Source: Neobacillus sp. CF12
GTDB lineage: Bacteria > Bacillota > Bacilli > Bacillales > Cytobacillaceae
Direction of reading: 5' to 3'
Assembly: GCF_030348765.1 (NCBI RefSeq)
Contig: NZ_JAUCEU010000007.1
Span: forward strand, 1,482,501 to 1,546,500
DNA: 64,000 nucleotides
Part shown: positions 35,901 to 44,417 of the stretch, piece by piece
How positions within the stretch are numbered: the first letter of the stretch is position 1
How the letters are laid out: each line of letters starts with the position of its first letter
Program-made: the position numbers and the translations under genes
Notes under the pieces: generated by a model
Told to the model about the DNA's origin: nothing
Database searches by the model: none
The model's input: only the letters and a program-made list of their open reading frames with translations

Positions 35901-38008
35901 ACTAAGGTAAATTCACTTGTGCCGGCAATTTTCCGGTATAGATTATATTTCGCCGCTTCCTCAACAGTTTTCCAAGAAAGTGAAACGAATGGTGCTTCAG
36001 CATCCAAAGAAACTTCTTCTGCCTTAAGTTCTGAAGGGGCAATCAAGATTGGTGTTATTTCAATACCATTTACAATTCCTGTTGAACCCCCAAAATTAAA
36101 ATTCATTTGGCCATCCTTTACAGCTACTTGAGGTATGACTTTGGACGTATAGTTTCTATTTGGAGCTGTAATTTGACCATAATCCTGACCCTCCACCGCA
36201 ATTGTGGTTCTTGCGCTGCCTAAGAAATCGCCAACATAAACTTTTAATGCGTAAAGCCCGTTTGGTACATCAACATTAAATTTCCATCCTACGTTAAAAT
36301 AGCCAACCCAATCGCGAAGCACATCCCGTAGCGGTTCAACTCCTGCTCCTCGGTCACGAGTAATCATGCCTGTGGCATCGACAATTCCATAGCCTCTTTC
36401 CGGAGTATATAGGGTGGAGAGATTTACCTCTGTGTACCCTTCTGCAACTGGATTTCCTTTCCCTCCAAAGTCAAATTTCAACGTTGCTTCCTTTGTTATA
36501 AACTGAACAACATCTGATCGTTCTGATTCACCCTTGCCGTTAACGGCAGAGACAATAACTTGGTAGGTTTTCCCTTCTTCCATACCAGTTATATTCAGTC
36601 TAGGAAGTGTTGAGGTCCCAACTAATTTATAGTCAGTATCTGTTGAAAGCTTCCGATATACTTTGTAAATTTCTGCACCTTCAACTGTTGTCCATGTCAA
36701 AAGAGCACCCGCGTTGCTAATGCTGCTAGCAACAACATTGACTGGTTTCCCAGGTACATTAGCAGGAGGTTCTATACCGGTAACATACTGAGAAAGTGGA
36801 ATATTCAAATTTTTGATTTCATCTGATACTAGACGTGCGAGCTGAATGGCACCATATTCTTGGAAGTGGGTATTATCCTGTGAACCATTTGGGAATGCAC
36901 CATAAACACCTGGTTCAGTATGTAGAAATACAGAAAGACTCCCTTCTGGCCCAATTGTATCGTAATATTCAACACTCCTTGCACTTAAATCGACTATGCC
37001 CACATTCATTTCTGCGGCTACTTCCTTCATTCCCTGAACATATTCTGGGAAACTGACATTAAACTTACCAGTAGTTGGGTTAAAATCACGTCTACCTACT
37101 GGTGTAACAAGAATTGGAGTAGCACCCCGCTGGCGTGCACCATTAATATAGGTTTTTAGATAATTTTTATAATCTGGTACTGACGCATATCGGTCAGGTA
37201 TGCTTATAGTGGCATCATTATGACCGAATTGAATAAGAAAGTAATCATTTGGTTTTATTTCTCTTAAGATGTTATCCAATCTTCCTTCATTAATAAATGA
37301 CTTCGTACTTCTGCCACCAATAGCGTGGTTCTTAAATATGACATCAGAGTTGAAGTAACGGGGAATCATTTGACCCCAACCGGCTTCTGGTCTCCAATAC
37401 TCGTCATATGTTTGGACAGTTGAGTCCCCAGCAATATAAACGGTCGGGAGTTCTCCTGCAGTCCTTACCGGAAGTTTTTCAATAATCATTCCGTTTACTT
37501 TTGGAGTCGCACCTGTAAATTGAAAATTTAATTGTCCATCTATGAGTGAAATCTCAAACGTCCGTTCAATATAAACACCCGCTGAAGTTGTAGAATTTTG
37601 AACCTTTTGGATATTTTCAGCCTTAATACCCACTTCTGTTCCTCCCGCCTCATCACCTGCGATGACGGTGATCGAATAATCACCATTTGGTAGGTCTACA
37701 TTAAAGGATGTCTCAGTTGTCGAGATAAAATCTGATTTTATGGAGTCTGATGTAGCACGATCTATTGAGGTAACCTTAGAGGTATCAGCAAATCCGTAAC
37801 CTAATTCTGTAGAGTAAGCTGTGTCTGAAGAAACTTTAGTATAGCCGTCTTCCACGGGGCTTGTTGCTGTCCCAAAGTCAAACTTTTTCAATACGGATGG
37901 TTCATCCGCAGATACTTGCATTGGTAAAGCAGGAATTGAGGTTAATAATAGCAAAAGACTAAGTATAACAGCAAAATACTTTCTTTGATTATTTCTTTTC
38001 TTACTCAA
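32924..38008 (-). CDS. Secreted rhamnogalacturonan acetylesterase-lyase fusion (CE12 + PL11)
   Basis: The protein has 1694 residues from a TTG start at 38008 (GGGGAG 8 nt upstream). Order: signal peptide (about 1-35); a galactose-binding-like domain; an SGNH/CE12 acetylesterase with Ser196 in GDSTV, GHND near 262 and D-x-x-H near 380; a fibronectin III domain; a second galactose-binding-like domain; two more fibronectin domains; a PL11 rhamnogalacturonan lyase (about 855-1440) with many Asp-rich calcium sites such as DLDGDGKYE; two Ig-like domains; and a helical C-terminal segment (about 1625-1694). One chain could remove acetyl groups and cut the RG-I backbone. No LPXTG or S-layer motif is visible, so it is probably released. 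Its promoter has a 13/14 cre box and direct repeats. Confidence 0.93.
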   Translation of the reverse strand: MSKKRNNQRKYFAVILSLLLLLTSIPALPMQVSADEPSVLKKFDFGTATSPVEDGYTKVSSDTAYSTELGYGFADTSKVTSIDRATSDSIKSDFISTTETSFNVDLPNGDYSITVIAGDEAGGTEVGIKAENIQKVQNSTTSAGVYIERTFEISLIDGQLNFQFTGATPKVNGMIIEKLPVRTAGELPTVYIAGDSTVQTYDEYWRPEAGWGQMIPRYFNSDVIFKNHAIGGRSTKSFINEGRLDNILREIKPNDYFLIQFGHNDATISIPDRYASVPDYKNYLKTYINGARQRGATPILVTPVGRRDFNPTTGKFNVSFPEYVQGMKEVAAEMNVGIVDLSARSVEYYDTIGPEGSLSVFLHTEPGVYGAFPNGSQDNTHFQEYGAIQLARLVSDEIKNLNIPLSQYVTGIEPPANVPGKPVNVVASSISNAGALLTWTTVEGAEIYKVYRKLSTDTDYKLVGTSTLPRLNITGMEEGKTYQVIVSAVNGKGESERSDVVQFITKEATLKFDFGGKGNPVAEGYTEVNLSTLYTPERGYGIVDATGMITRDRGAGVEPLRDVLRDWVGYFNVGWKFNVDVPNGLYALKVYVGDFLGSARTTIAVEGQDYGQITAPNRNYTSKVIPQVAVKDGQMNFNFGGSTGIVNGIEITPILIAPSELKAEEVSLDAEAPFVSLSWKTVEEAAKYNLYRKIAGTSEFTLVGSSTSNSFKDQTVDVGMEYEYVATTVDYSDVETVPSMPLKVLMVDPSLPVPSAPSSLEIGVVNKNDLTINWGNVEGAITYNVYRSKKKNGTYALIGKSKSASYKDETVLTTIPYFYKVAAVNAGGISPHSESLETPAVTKLKRQMEDLDRAPVAMKTDAGVYVNWRMLGTDPDSISFNVYRDGEKINSSPVTTSTNYVDKEGKEDSVYEIRAIVDGKERKSQDSTTVLNQNYFDIPLQKPQDGVTPLGDPYSYRANDASVGDLDGDGKYELVLKWDPTNSKDNSQAGYTGNVYVDAYEMDGTLKWRIDLGKNIRAGAHYSPFLVYDFDGDGKSEIVFKTADGTVDGQGNAIGRADADHRNSSGYILQGSEYLTVFEGATGKALSTTDYEPPRGDVGSWGDAYGNRVDRFLAGVAYLDGETPSIIMARGYYTRTVLAAYNWKDGKLTKQWVFDSNNEGYRDYVGQGYHSLSVADVDKDGKDEVVYGQIVIDDDGSGLYNTGLGHGDALHVSDLNPERPGLEVFAVQEHKDGPYGYDMRDAETGEILWGVKTGQDTGRGVAADIDPRYSGTEAWAISGAWNSQVGGLHNAQGEKISDNIPSSNFAIWWDGDLLRELVDHKWDEAKGTGVGTIDKWDYENNKLVNLLTADGTLSNNSTKGNPVLQADLFGDWREEIIWRTEDSSSLRVYMTTEETENRIYTLMHDPQYRLAIAWQNVGYNQPPHPSFFLGHGIAKPPVPSIDVVERPDVIAPETEAKVIGEENNQWYRGLVTVNFTAFDWESGVESTYYSLNGSAQQQGLTVTITENGKHVLEYWSVDKAGNIEPKKSIEINIDQTAPEITFSVADGAVYGVNQQISFTCEASDPLSGVASSTCEEISVPAYELGLGSHTFKAEAVDHAGNSSSNSVTVIVTVNYDSLGSLTEQFLPEAGVESNILNSLLAKLALAKAAEEKGNKNARNGQLGAYINEVEAKSNKEFTEKQVKVLIQLAETLMK

Positions 38009-38090
38009 TAGCTTTTCTCCCCTTTTTTCATTATCTAATCTCACTAAACCAACATGCGCTCTCTATTTCATCTCCTTCCCCTTACCGTCT

Positions 38091-38104
38091 TGATAACGTT
38101 TTCA
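38091..38104 (-). promoter_or_regulatory. cre box upstream of the CE12-PL11 gene
   Basis: TGATAACGTTTTCA (read on the plus strand) matches 13 of 14 consensus positions. It begins 2 bp downstream of a candidate -10 (TATAAA, 38107-38112). Confidence 0.7.
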
Positions 38105-38106
38105 AA

Positions 38107-38198
38107 TTTATACTAGCCCAGATGTACATCTTTTGAGTATATAAAAATCAGTCTCTTTAGGTTAAAAAATCAGTGTTTTCTGAAAATTAGTATTTTTA
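38107..38198 (-). promoter_or_regulatory. CE12-PL11 promoter with half-site array
   Basis: The minus strand has -10 TATAAA (38107-38112), a 17-bp spacer and weak -35 CAAAAG (38130-38135). The spacer holds the palindrome AGATGTACATCT (38120-38131). Upstream are two identical decamers ACTGATTTTT, 22 bp apart (38143-38152, 38165-38174), and then AATACTAATTTTC, which matches the outer half of the AraC-type element at 4677-4710. The layout resembles the AraC regulon promoters but is not a full copy. Confidence 0.5.
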
Positions 38199-38329
38199 TC
38201 CTGTTTAAACTTAGGTAATTATACTTATTAAAACCAACAAATCAACTACATTTCTAAGGTATATAATTCGTATCGGACAAGCATAAGTATTAGATATAAC
38301 TATCTTTTTGCTGAAAGGACTGCTCAGCC

Positions 38330-39256
38330 ATGTTTTATAATCGATCAAAGTTAACGGCTTCGCTGTATGCCATGATGTCGATAAGTTTTTGGGGTGTTTC
38401 ATTTGTATCCACAAAAGCGGTACTAGGCAAACTGGACCCCTATTCGTTACTTGTTATTCGTTTTGGGATTGGCGCCTTATTTTTACTGTTGCTTTTACTT
38501 TTACAACGACATCGCCTGCAAATCTCCATTAAATATGTTCCACATTTGATGGTACTAGGCATTTTAGGGGTATTTGTACATCAGGTACTCCAGGCGACAG
38601 CATTGTTGACTATAAATGCTTCTGCCGCTGGTTGGCTCATTTCGTTTTCACCCGTTTTCACAGTGATTCTCTCAGTCCTTTTTTTGCATGAAAAGATGAG
38701 TTTAACGAAAGCGGTTGGTATGGCTCTGGCGATAACCGGTGTTCTGATCATTTCTACGACAAGAAGTGGACAATCCTTTCAGTTTGACATGAATATCGGC
38801 TTCTTTCTTATGGTTCTAAGCACGTTAAATTGGGCAATTTATTCGGTGCTCTTAAAAAGTTTAAAAATCCCTTATCCCCCTCTTGTAGTTACATTCTACA
38901 TGTGTTTGTTAGGCTTGGTACTTACTACACCGTTTATCATTCGAAATAAAGGCTGGGAGAACCTTTCATTGTTAAACCATTCGGAGTGGGCCCATTTACT
39001 ATTTCTTGGTGTCTTTGTTTCAGGAATTGCCTATTGGTATTGGGGAAAAGCACTTGGAGTGTTAGAGGCTTCAAAGGTTTCGATGTTTCTCTATTTGGAA
39101 CCCATTGCAACGTTAATTGCTGCGGTTCTGCTTTTAAAAGAAAAGGTTTTACTCATAAGTGTTGCGGGAGGAATCATAATTATAATAGGAGTGATTATCG
39201 TTAACGGTCAGCTTTTGCCTATGGTGTTCAACTTTTTTAAGAAAAAACGACTATAG
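38330..39256 (+). CDS. EamA/DMT-family transporter
   Basis: The 308-residue membrane protein has about ten hydrophobic segments in two EamA repeats (about 10-140 and 155-290). Such transporters mostly export metabolites such as amino acids. It is 11 bp upstream of the cysteine dioxygenase gene and clearly in one operon with it, so a sulfur amino acid or its oxidation product is the likely substrate, by inference. AAAGGA lies 10 nt before the ATG. Confidence 0.9.
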   Translation: MFYNRSKLTASLYAMMSISFWGVSFVSTKAVLGKLDPYSLLVIRFGIGALFLLLLLLLQRHRLQISIKYVPHLMVLGILGVFVHQVLQATALLTINASAAGWLISFSPVFTVILSVLFLHEKMSLTKAVGMALAITGVLIISTTRSGQSFQFDMNIGFFLMVLSTLNWAIYSVLLKSLKIPYPPLVVTFYMCLLGLVLTTPFIIRNKGWENLSLLNHSEWAHLLFLGVFVSGIAYWYWGKALGVLEASKVSMFLYLEPIATLIAAVLLLKEKVLLISVAGGIIIIIGVIIVNGQLLPMVFNFFKKKRL

Positions 39257-39267
39257 GAGGATAAAAT

Positions 39268-39834
39268 ATGGTTTTGACAGCTAAGATTAAAAATGTATTA
39301 GATTCCTTAAAAAGTCCATCAAAAGCCGACTTGAAAGATGCTTTAATACTACTTGATATAAAACTTGAAGATCTTGTACACCTGCCAGAACCAACTGAAG
39401 GAAAGCCTTACAATCGGAAGCTTCTATATAAAAATGATGAAGTTGAACTGCTGGTGATGAATTGGTCACAGTTAGAATGTGCCCCTCATGATCACGGTAA
39501 TTCACACGGTTGGATCCAAGTGATCTCCGGCACTTCTCTAAATTCGGTTTATGAAGTTAAAGGAAATAGCTTACCTAAAGAATTGTTTTATCAGTACCAT
39601 CATAAAGGTCAATATTTTTATGCACCAAAAAAGGCTGTCCATAAAATGAAAGCCTCTAACAAAACAGATATGGTTACCCTCCATCTTTATTCCCCACCCA
39701 TAAGCGGAATGATTGTCTATGACTTACAAAAATGTGCTGCATGTGTCGTTTCAGATGATTGCGGTGCATGGTGGCCTGATGAACAATATCAAAAGGTAAA
39801 AGAGATTAAATTAAATGCGAAGTCAAACAAATGA
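39268..39834 (+). CDS. Cysteine dioxygenase (cupin)
   Basis: The 188-residue protein is a bacterial type I cysteine dioxygenase with a cupin fold. Iron-binding histidines are in HDHGNSHGW (near residues 75-80) and in the second motif around AVHKMKASN (near 127). It oxidises L-cysteine to cysteine sulfinate with O2 and non-haem iron. AGGAGG lies 8 nt before the ATG. It is coupled to the EamA transporter. The C-terminus carries CAACVVSDDC, a Cys cluster whose role is unclear. Confidence 0.9.
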   Translation: MVLTAKIKNVLDSLKSPSKADLKDALILLDIKLEDLVHLPEPTEGKPYNRKLLYKNDEVELLVMNWSQLECAPHDHGNSHGWIQVISGTSLNSVYEVKGNSLPKELFYQYHHKGQYFYAPKKAVHKMKASNKTDMVTLHLYSPPISGMIVYDLQKCAACVVSDDCGAWWPDEQYQKVKEIKLNAKSNK

Positions 39835-39855
39835 GACCTGGAATTCAGGTCTCAT
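39831..39855 (+). terminator. Terminator after cysteine dioxygenase
   Basis: ATGAGACCTG (39831-39840) pairs perfectly with CAGGTCTCAT (39846-39855), with a 5-nt loop and a T-rich tail. It overlaps the stop codon and could also serve the convergent kinase gene. Confidence 0.85.
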
Positions 39856-39877
39856 TATATTTTTAGTATTCGTTTTT

Positions 39878-42127
39878 CTACCCATTTTCTAAGATATCTA
39901 GAATTACTGTTACCTTAAACAAGTCTCCATCTACATCAATATCTAAAGTACCTTCATGTAAATCAATGATTGACTTTGCGATTGCGAGACCAAGGCCAGA
40001 TCCATCGGTATGTCGTGATTCATCACCACGCTTAAACCGCTCAAATAATTCATCGATATTCTCACTTAGCTCATATTTAGAGATATTCTTAAACGTAATC
40101 TTCACTTTGTGATTTTTCTCAATGACATTAATATAAGCCCTTGAATTCTCTAAAGAGTATTTGAGTATGTTCCCAATTATATTATCAAAAACACGCCAAA
40201 GCTTCTGACCATCAACCATGGCATAAACAGGGTTATCTGGATTTGACACTCGGAATTGAACATGAGAATCTTCCATCGTTTCATTATACTCCGCTAGAGA
40301 TTGCTGAAGTAGTTGGACGATGTCTACCTTGGATTTTGCTAACTCCACAGCACCGCTGGCCATTTTTGAGGCTTCAAATAAATCATCGATTAACACCTTT
40401 AAGCGCTTTGATTTGCGGTCAATAATTTCAAGGTACGATGTTCGCTCATCCTCCGTTAACTCTGGATTTTTAAGGAGTTCCGAATAAGTAATAATCGAAG
40501 TTAATGGTGTCCGTAAATCATGACTGACATTCGTAATTAACTCTGTTTTCAGTCTTTCACTTTTCGCCTGGGCTTTTTGTGATGATTTGACACCGGATTT
40601 CATTTGGTTAATATCCCCTGCAAGCTTAGCTAAAATTGATTTCCCAATGATAGGCAAATCAGGCTTAAACTCTCCATTTGCCAATGCTCCTGCATTAGAT
40701 AGGATTTGATTAAAATAACCTGTTCTTTTGATTATTAAAATAAATAGAGGTATTCCAATAATTAAGACAGCTGGTATATATAAGGCTAAGAAATCCTCAT
40801 CCATGAATATAAGAGCCGTTAAAATCCCAAATAAAAAGACAATTGTCAACAGGATGAAAACCTGAGTTCCTACTCGACGATTTAAGAAGGCATTACGGAA
40901 GGTATTTACCAACTTCACAAAGAAATTTCTAATACGTTTTAATACACGCCCGATAATCGTTTTTTGCCAAACTCCCTTTTCAGCTGAAATCGTTCTAAGT
41001 CTAGTGTAGAAATAGATGGCTTGCATCATTGTTAAAGCAATAAATAAAGTTAAAAATACGAGATTAATTATGATATCATCTAAATCAATATTAAAATAGT
41101 TATAGGTTGAGTTTTCAATTAATGCAATAGTAGATAGAACAAATATCCCCAGAAGTAGTAATGCAACATCGACTGGTAATTTATCATATTTTCTCTTCCA
41201 TTCAGGAGGTGCTACCTGAACTATTATTTCCATCTTCTTGCCCAAGATGACACTTGCAATCAAGGCTAGTAAACCACCTAGCGTATAGATCCAAAAAACA
41301 ATTCGTTGACTATCATAGCTATGATAATCCAGCATAATCGAGTTTGTGAAGGTAGCATCCTTTGAAACTCCTATTTTCCCTTCATATAGATCATTTGAGT
41401 TGGTTTGTGGCAGGTTCACTAACTCCTCATATCCGCCTATTAATGGTTCTTCATTCATTGCAAGATAACCACGTTTTTTTGTAGGATAACTCTGAATAAA
41501 ATACATACTTTCATCATTGATTTCTTGATCAACAGATCTCCTATCTGTTGTTGATAGATTCGTATATATTTCACCAGTTTTTGTGTTTTTCAAATAATAA
41601 ACAAATGCCTCTTGATAACTTTCATACTCCTCACGATAATTTTCTAGGTCATGGATATAGTCATCAATGTTTTCTTTTTTTTCTTTTATGATTGCATTCT
41701 TAATTTTCTCATCACTTTCAAAATCTTTTGTGACCTCATCAATTTTTTGGTCTCTTTCCTTAATATAAATATCTGCGATATCCTGATTATCATTTGCTTT
41801 AGCTTCTTCTATTCTTGATTGGTATTGTTGTTCAATATTCATAATCTGTTCAGTTAAATTACCATATTTATACCGTTCAACTTCTATTTCATCCTCTGTT
41901 ACGGTAATAGCTTCTTTCATTTCTTCCTTTGATTGGTAAGTAACCTCAAATGCATGGATATATCGTGTTAAATTATCGATTTTTTTTTGAAATTGGGATG
42001 TATTAAAGTAACTTTTTTGATGATAATCATTATCATTTATTAATGCAGATAAAACACCACTTACTCCAAACGCAAATAATACGAGCCATGCGATAATCTT
42101 TAGCCTATTTTTCCATTTTGTATCCAA
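39878..42127 (-). CDS. Large sensor histidine kinase
   Basis: The 749-residue protein has a first membrane segment (about 8-30), an ectodomain of about 240 residues with Lys/Glu-rich coiled-coil stretches, then several further membrane segments (about 270-480). A HisKA domain (phosphorylated His in NVSHDLRTPL near 535) and a HATPase domain (DGSGLGLAIAKSII near 715) follow. The start appears to be a TTG overlapping the response-regulator gene by 23 bp, with GGTGG before it. The multi-helix membrane part is unusual for a simple kinase. The signal is unknown; a cell-envelope signal is plausible. Confidence 0.9.
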   Translation of the reverse strand: MDTKWKNRLKIIAWLVLFAFGVSGVLSALINDNDYHQKSYFNTSQFQKKIDNLTRYIHAFEVTYQSKEEMKEAITVTEDEIEVERYKYGNLTEQIMNIEQQYQSRIEEAKANDNQDIADIYIKERDQKIDEVTKDFESDEKIKNAIIKEKKENIDDYIHDLENYREEYESYQEAFVYYLKNTKTGEIYTNLSTTDRRSVDQEINDESMYFIQSYPTKKRGYLAMNEEPLIGGYEELVNLPQTNSNDLYEGKIGVSKDATFTNSIMLDYHSYDSQRIVFWIYTLGGLLALIASVILGKKMEIIVQVAPPEWKRKYDKLPVDVALLLLGIFVLSTIALIENSTYNYFNIDLDDIIINLVFLTLFIALTMMQAIYFYTRLRTISAEKGVWQKTIIGRVLKRIRNFFVKLVNTFRNAFLNRRVGTQVFILLTIVFLFGILTALIFMDEDFLALYIPAVLIIGIPLFILIIKRTGYFNQILSNAGALANGEFKPDLPIIGKSILAKLAGDINQMKSGVKSSQKAQAKSERLKTELITNVSHDLRTPLTSIITYSELLKNPELTEDERTSYLEIIDRKSKRLKVLIDDLFEASKMASGAVELAKSKVDIVQLLQQSLAEYNETMEDSHVQFRVSNPDNPVYAMVDGQKLWRVFDNIIGNILKYSLENSRAYINVIEKNHKVKITFKNISKYELSENIDELFERFKRGDESRHTDGSGLGLAIAKSIIDLHEGTLDIDVDGDLFKVTVILDILENG

Positions 42128-42797
42128 TTCCCCATACCACCTTTAAATATCTCGGATTTTTTGGGTCGATTTCGATTTTTTCTCGAATTTTACGAATGTG
42201 GACTGCAACCGTGTTTTCCGCATTGTAGCAAGGTTCCTTCCAAACCCTTTCGTATATATCAGAAATTGAAAACACACGACCGGCATTGACCATTAGTAAT
42301 TCTACAATTTTATATTCGATCGGTGTTAATTTCACCCGCTCCCCATTTACGGCAACTTCCTTTGCCTCCTGATCAATCGTAAGACCATTCAAATCAATTG
42401 TTTTGTTTTTCCGATCAAATTGACCTAATGTTACATACCTTCTAAGCTGGGATTTTACCCTTGCAATAAGTTCCAACGGATTAAATGGTTTTGTAACATA
42501 ATCATCCGCACCCACTTGCAAACCTAAAATCTTATCTGTATCTTCACTTTTAGCACTTAAAATAATGATGGGAATATTCTTTTGTTCACGTATTTTAAAT
42601 GTTGCAGATATCCCATCCATTCTCGGCATCATGATATCTAGTAGAATCAAATGGACTTCTTGTTCATTTAAAATTTCTAGTGCCTCAACGCCATCCTGAG
42701 CTTTAAATACGATAAGACCCTCATTCTTTAAGTAGATTTCAATCCCATCACGTATTTCTTTGTCGTCATCTACCACTAACACATGATATTGATCCAT
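42105..42797 (-). CDS. OmpR/PhoB-family response regulator
   Basis: The 230-residue protein has a receiver domain with the phosphorylated Asp in LILLDIMMPRMDG (near 53) and Lys in VTKPFNPLEL (near 102), followed by an OmpR winged helix (about 130-228; ENTVAVHIRKIREKIE). GGAGGG lies 8 nt before the ATG. It is translationally coupled to the kinase gene downstream. Targets are not evident; no flanking exporter is on the same strand nearby. Confidence 0.93.
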   Translation of the reverse strand: MDQYHVLVVDDDKEIRDGIEIYLKNEGLIVFKAQDGVEALEILNEQEVHLILLDIMMPRMDGISATFKIREQKNIPIIILSAKSEDTDKILGLQVGADDYVTKPFNPLELIARVKSQLRRYVTLGQFDRKNKTIDLNGLTIDQEAKEVAVNGERVKLTPIEYKIVELLMVNAGRVFSISDIYERVWKEPCYNAENTVAVHIRKIREKIEIDPKNPRYLKVVWGIGYKMEK

Positions 42798-42988
42798 CCA
42801 GACATCCCTCCTTTCAAAGTATAACCTGATTTCATTTGGGTTGTGAATGATTCTAGTATAAGCAATATTTCTTAAGGTAATAGTAGGAGAAAAATGAAGA
42901 ATTTCTTAAGATTTATATAAATGGAATTGAATGTACCACTTTTATCTTGATGAGTTATCTGTCTAACATTGTGAATTATGTACACAGA

Positions 42989-43037
42989 AAAGCCTTCTTT
43001 ACTATTTTGGGGTTCCAAATTTAGTAAAGAAGGCTTT
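42989..43037. terminator. Long hairpin between DUF3817 and the response regulator
   Basis: AAAGCCTTCTTTACTA (42989-43004) pairs perfectly over 16 bp with TAGTAAAGAAGGCTTT (43022-43037). It follows the DUF3817 stop on the minus strand, where TTTTC comes next. Confidence 0.75.
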
Positions 43038-43045
43038 ATACTTTT

Positions 43046-43348
43046 TTACTTTTCAATTAGTAAAGAGTTTTTTATAAACCTATCTAAAATAATATTACCA
43101 AACGGAATAAAAGCAACTGCAAATGCACTGACAACCCACCATAGGGACCACCTGATTTTAAAAGTTGTATATGCAATCACCAAAACATAGAGTATAAAAA
43201 AGAACCCATGTAACGAACCCACAATTCTAACAGCTTCAGGATATCCTGCTGCATATTTTAGTGGCATAGCTATACATAACAGAATAAGTAGAGAGGCACC
43301 TTCAATAAATCCGAAAAATCGAAAACGCCCAATAATTGTTTTAAGCAT
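43046..43348 (-). CDS. DUF3817 membrane protein
   Basis: The 100-residue protein has three hydrophobic segments and the DUF3817 pattern: FRFFGFIEGASLLILLCIAMPLKY at the start and VGSLHGFFFILYVL in the middle. These YdzA-like proteins have no established function. AGGAGT lies before the ATG. It is a single-gene unit, divergent from the AraC gene at 43517. Confidence 0.87.
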   Translation of the reverse strand: MLKTIIGRFRFFGFIEGASLLILLCIAMPLKYAAGYPEAVRIVGSLHGFFFILYVLVIAYTTFKIRWSLWWVVSAFAVAFIPFGNIILDRFIKNSLLIEK

Positions 43349-43516
43349 ATTACTCCTCCATCTAATAATCTATTAAATTATTAAAAGTATTATACCATTG
43401 TATATATTATTAAGTCCTTCCCCTTTTATGCCCCTATCATAATACATAGTATATTTATGTAGTTTTTGAATATAAATGATTAACATTAGCAATCTATCAG
43501 TAAAGGATGAAGCTCT

Positions 43517-44371
43517 TTGTGTATGGATCTTGGAAGCCTAACATCTAAACTAAATGAGTTAACATTTTCCTTATTGTTAGTTGGTTACAAAACTTGTCCT
43601 CCAAATTGGAGTAAAAAAGGAAAAAGACCCCTCTATCATTCCCTTTGGTTTATTACGAAAGGAACCGGCGAAGTAATGATAAATGGTAAAAAAAATGACC
43701 TTTCACCTGGAAAACTAATTGTTTTTACACCAGGGATGATATACGACAAAAAATCTTCTTCTTCAAACCCTCTAGAGTTTTATTTCATACGGTTTACTCA
43801 TGCAGGTGCCTACGAGAAAAAAGAGCAATGGCATTTTAAACAGCCTCAGGAAATTTCTTTTCCATTAGATGGAGTTTATCCCATCAAAAACAGTTCTGGA
43901 GTTTCTCTTTTATTCGATGAAATCAATTCCTTATCTAGGCATAGAGGTTCAACGATTGCATTTAGACAAAAAATCTTATTTCAAGAATTATTACTAACCT
44001 TAATACACGACTTTCATGCTCAAACGATTTCTAAGGACACAATACAAGTGATCGAAGAAACGATTGAGTATATCGGTCATCATTATCATCAGGTCTTAAC
44101 CCTAACAGACTTAGCAAAGTTGGCAGGCTTAAGTAAAAGTCACTACTCCAGACTTTTCAAAAAAAACACTGGTTACAGTCCAATCGAATATTTAACCCAT
44201 TTACGAATTGATCGGGCAAAGGAGCTTCTTGCCCATTCTGATATTAGAGTCAAAGAGGTAAGCCAAAATGTCGGTTATGAGGATGAACTCTATTTCAGTC
44301 GAATTTTCAAAAAGATCGTTGGAGTCTCCCCTACTCAATTCAGTGATGAACAAAAATTATTAGACCAATAA
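43517..44371 (+). CDS. AraC-family regulator with N-terminal cupin
   Basis: The 284-residue protein has a cupin sugar-binding domain (about 20-160; GTGEVMINGKKNDLSPGKLIVFTPG) and a C-terminal AraC domain (about 180-280; AGLSKSHYSRLFKKNTGYSPIEYL, ending in VGVSPTQF). The start is a GTG at 43517 or the ATG at 43523; AAAGGA is upstream with long spacing. It belongs to the sugar-sensing AraC group, but its neighbours are a DUF3817 gene and a convergent ABC exporter, so the target is unclear. Confidence 0.88.
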   Translation: MCMDLGSLTSKLNELTFSLLLVGYKTCPPNWSKKGKRPLYHSLWFITKGTGEVMINGKKNDLSPGKLIVFTPGMIYDKKSSSSNPLEFYFIRFTHAGAYEKKEQWHFKQPQEISFPLDGVYPIKNSSGVSLLFDEINSLSRHRGSTIAFRQKILFQELLLTLIHDFHAQTISKDTIQVIEETIEYIGHHYHQVLTLTDLAKLAGLSKSHYSRLFKKNTGYSPIEYLTHLRIDRAKELLAHSDIRVKEVSQNVGYEDELYFSRIFKKIVGVSPTQFSDEQKLLDQ

Positions 44372-44406
44372 AAAAAGGATGGTTCAAATTCAAGACCATC
44401 CTTTTT
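44372..44406. terminator. Bidirectional terminator between araC and ABC exporter
   Basis: AAAAAGGATGGT (44372-44383) pairs perfectly with ACCATCCTTTTT (44395-44406), a 12-bp stem with runs suited to both strands. The genes converge here. Confidence 0.9.
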
Positions 44407-44417
44407 ACAATGCCACC

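Noticed and set aside
32924..38008. Two adjacent genes fused by a sequencing error
   Set aside because: The frame is open throughout, with linker and fibronectin domains between the catalytic parts, so a true multidomain protein is simpler.
1..38008. Genes for unsaturated rhamnogalacturonyl hydrolase (GH105) and rhamnose catabolism
   Set aside because: They are expected for complete RG-I use, but no protein in the window fits, so they must lie elsewhere if present.
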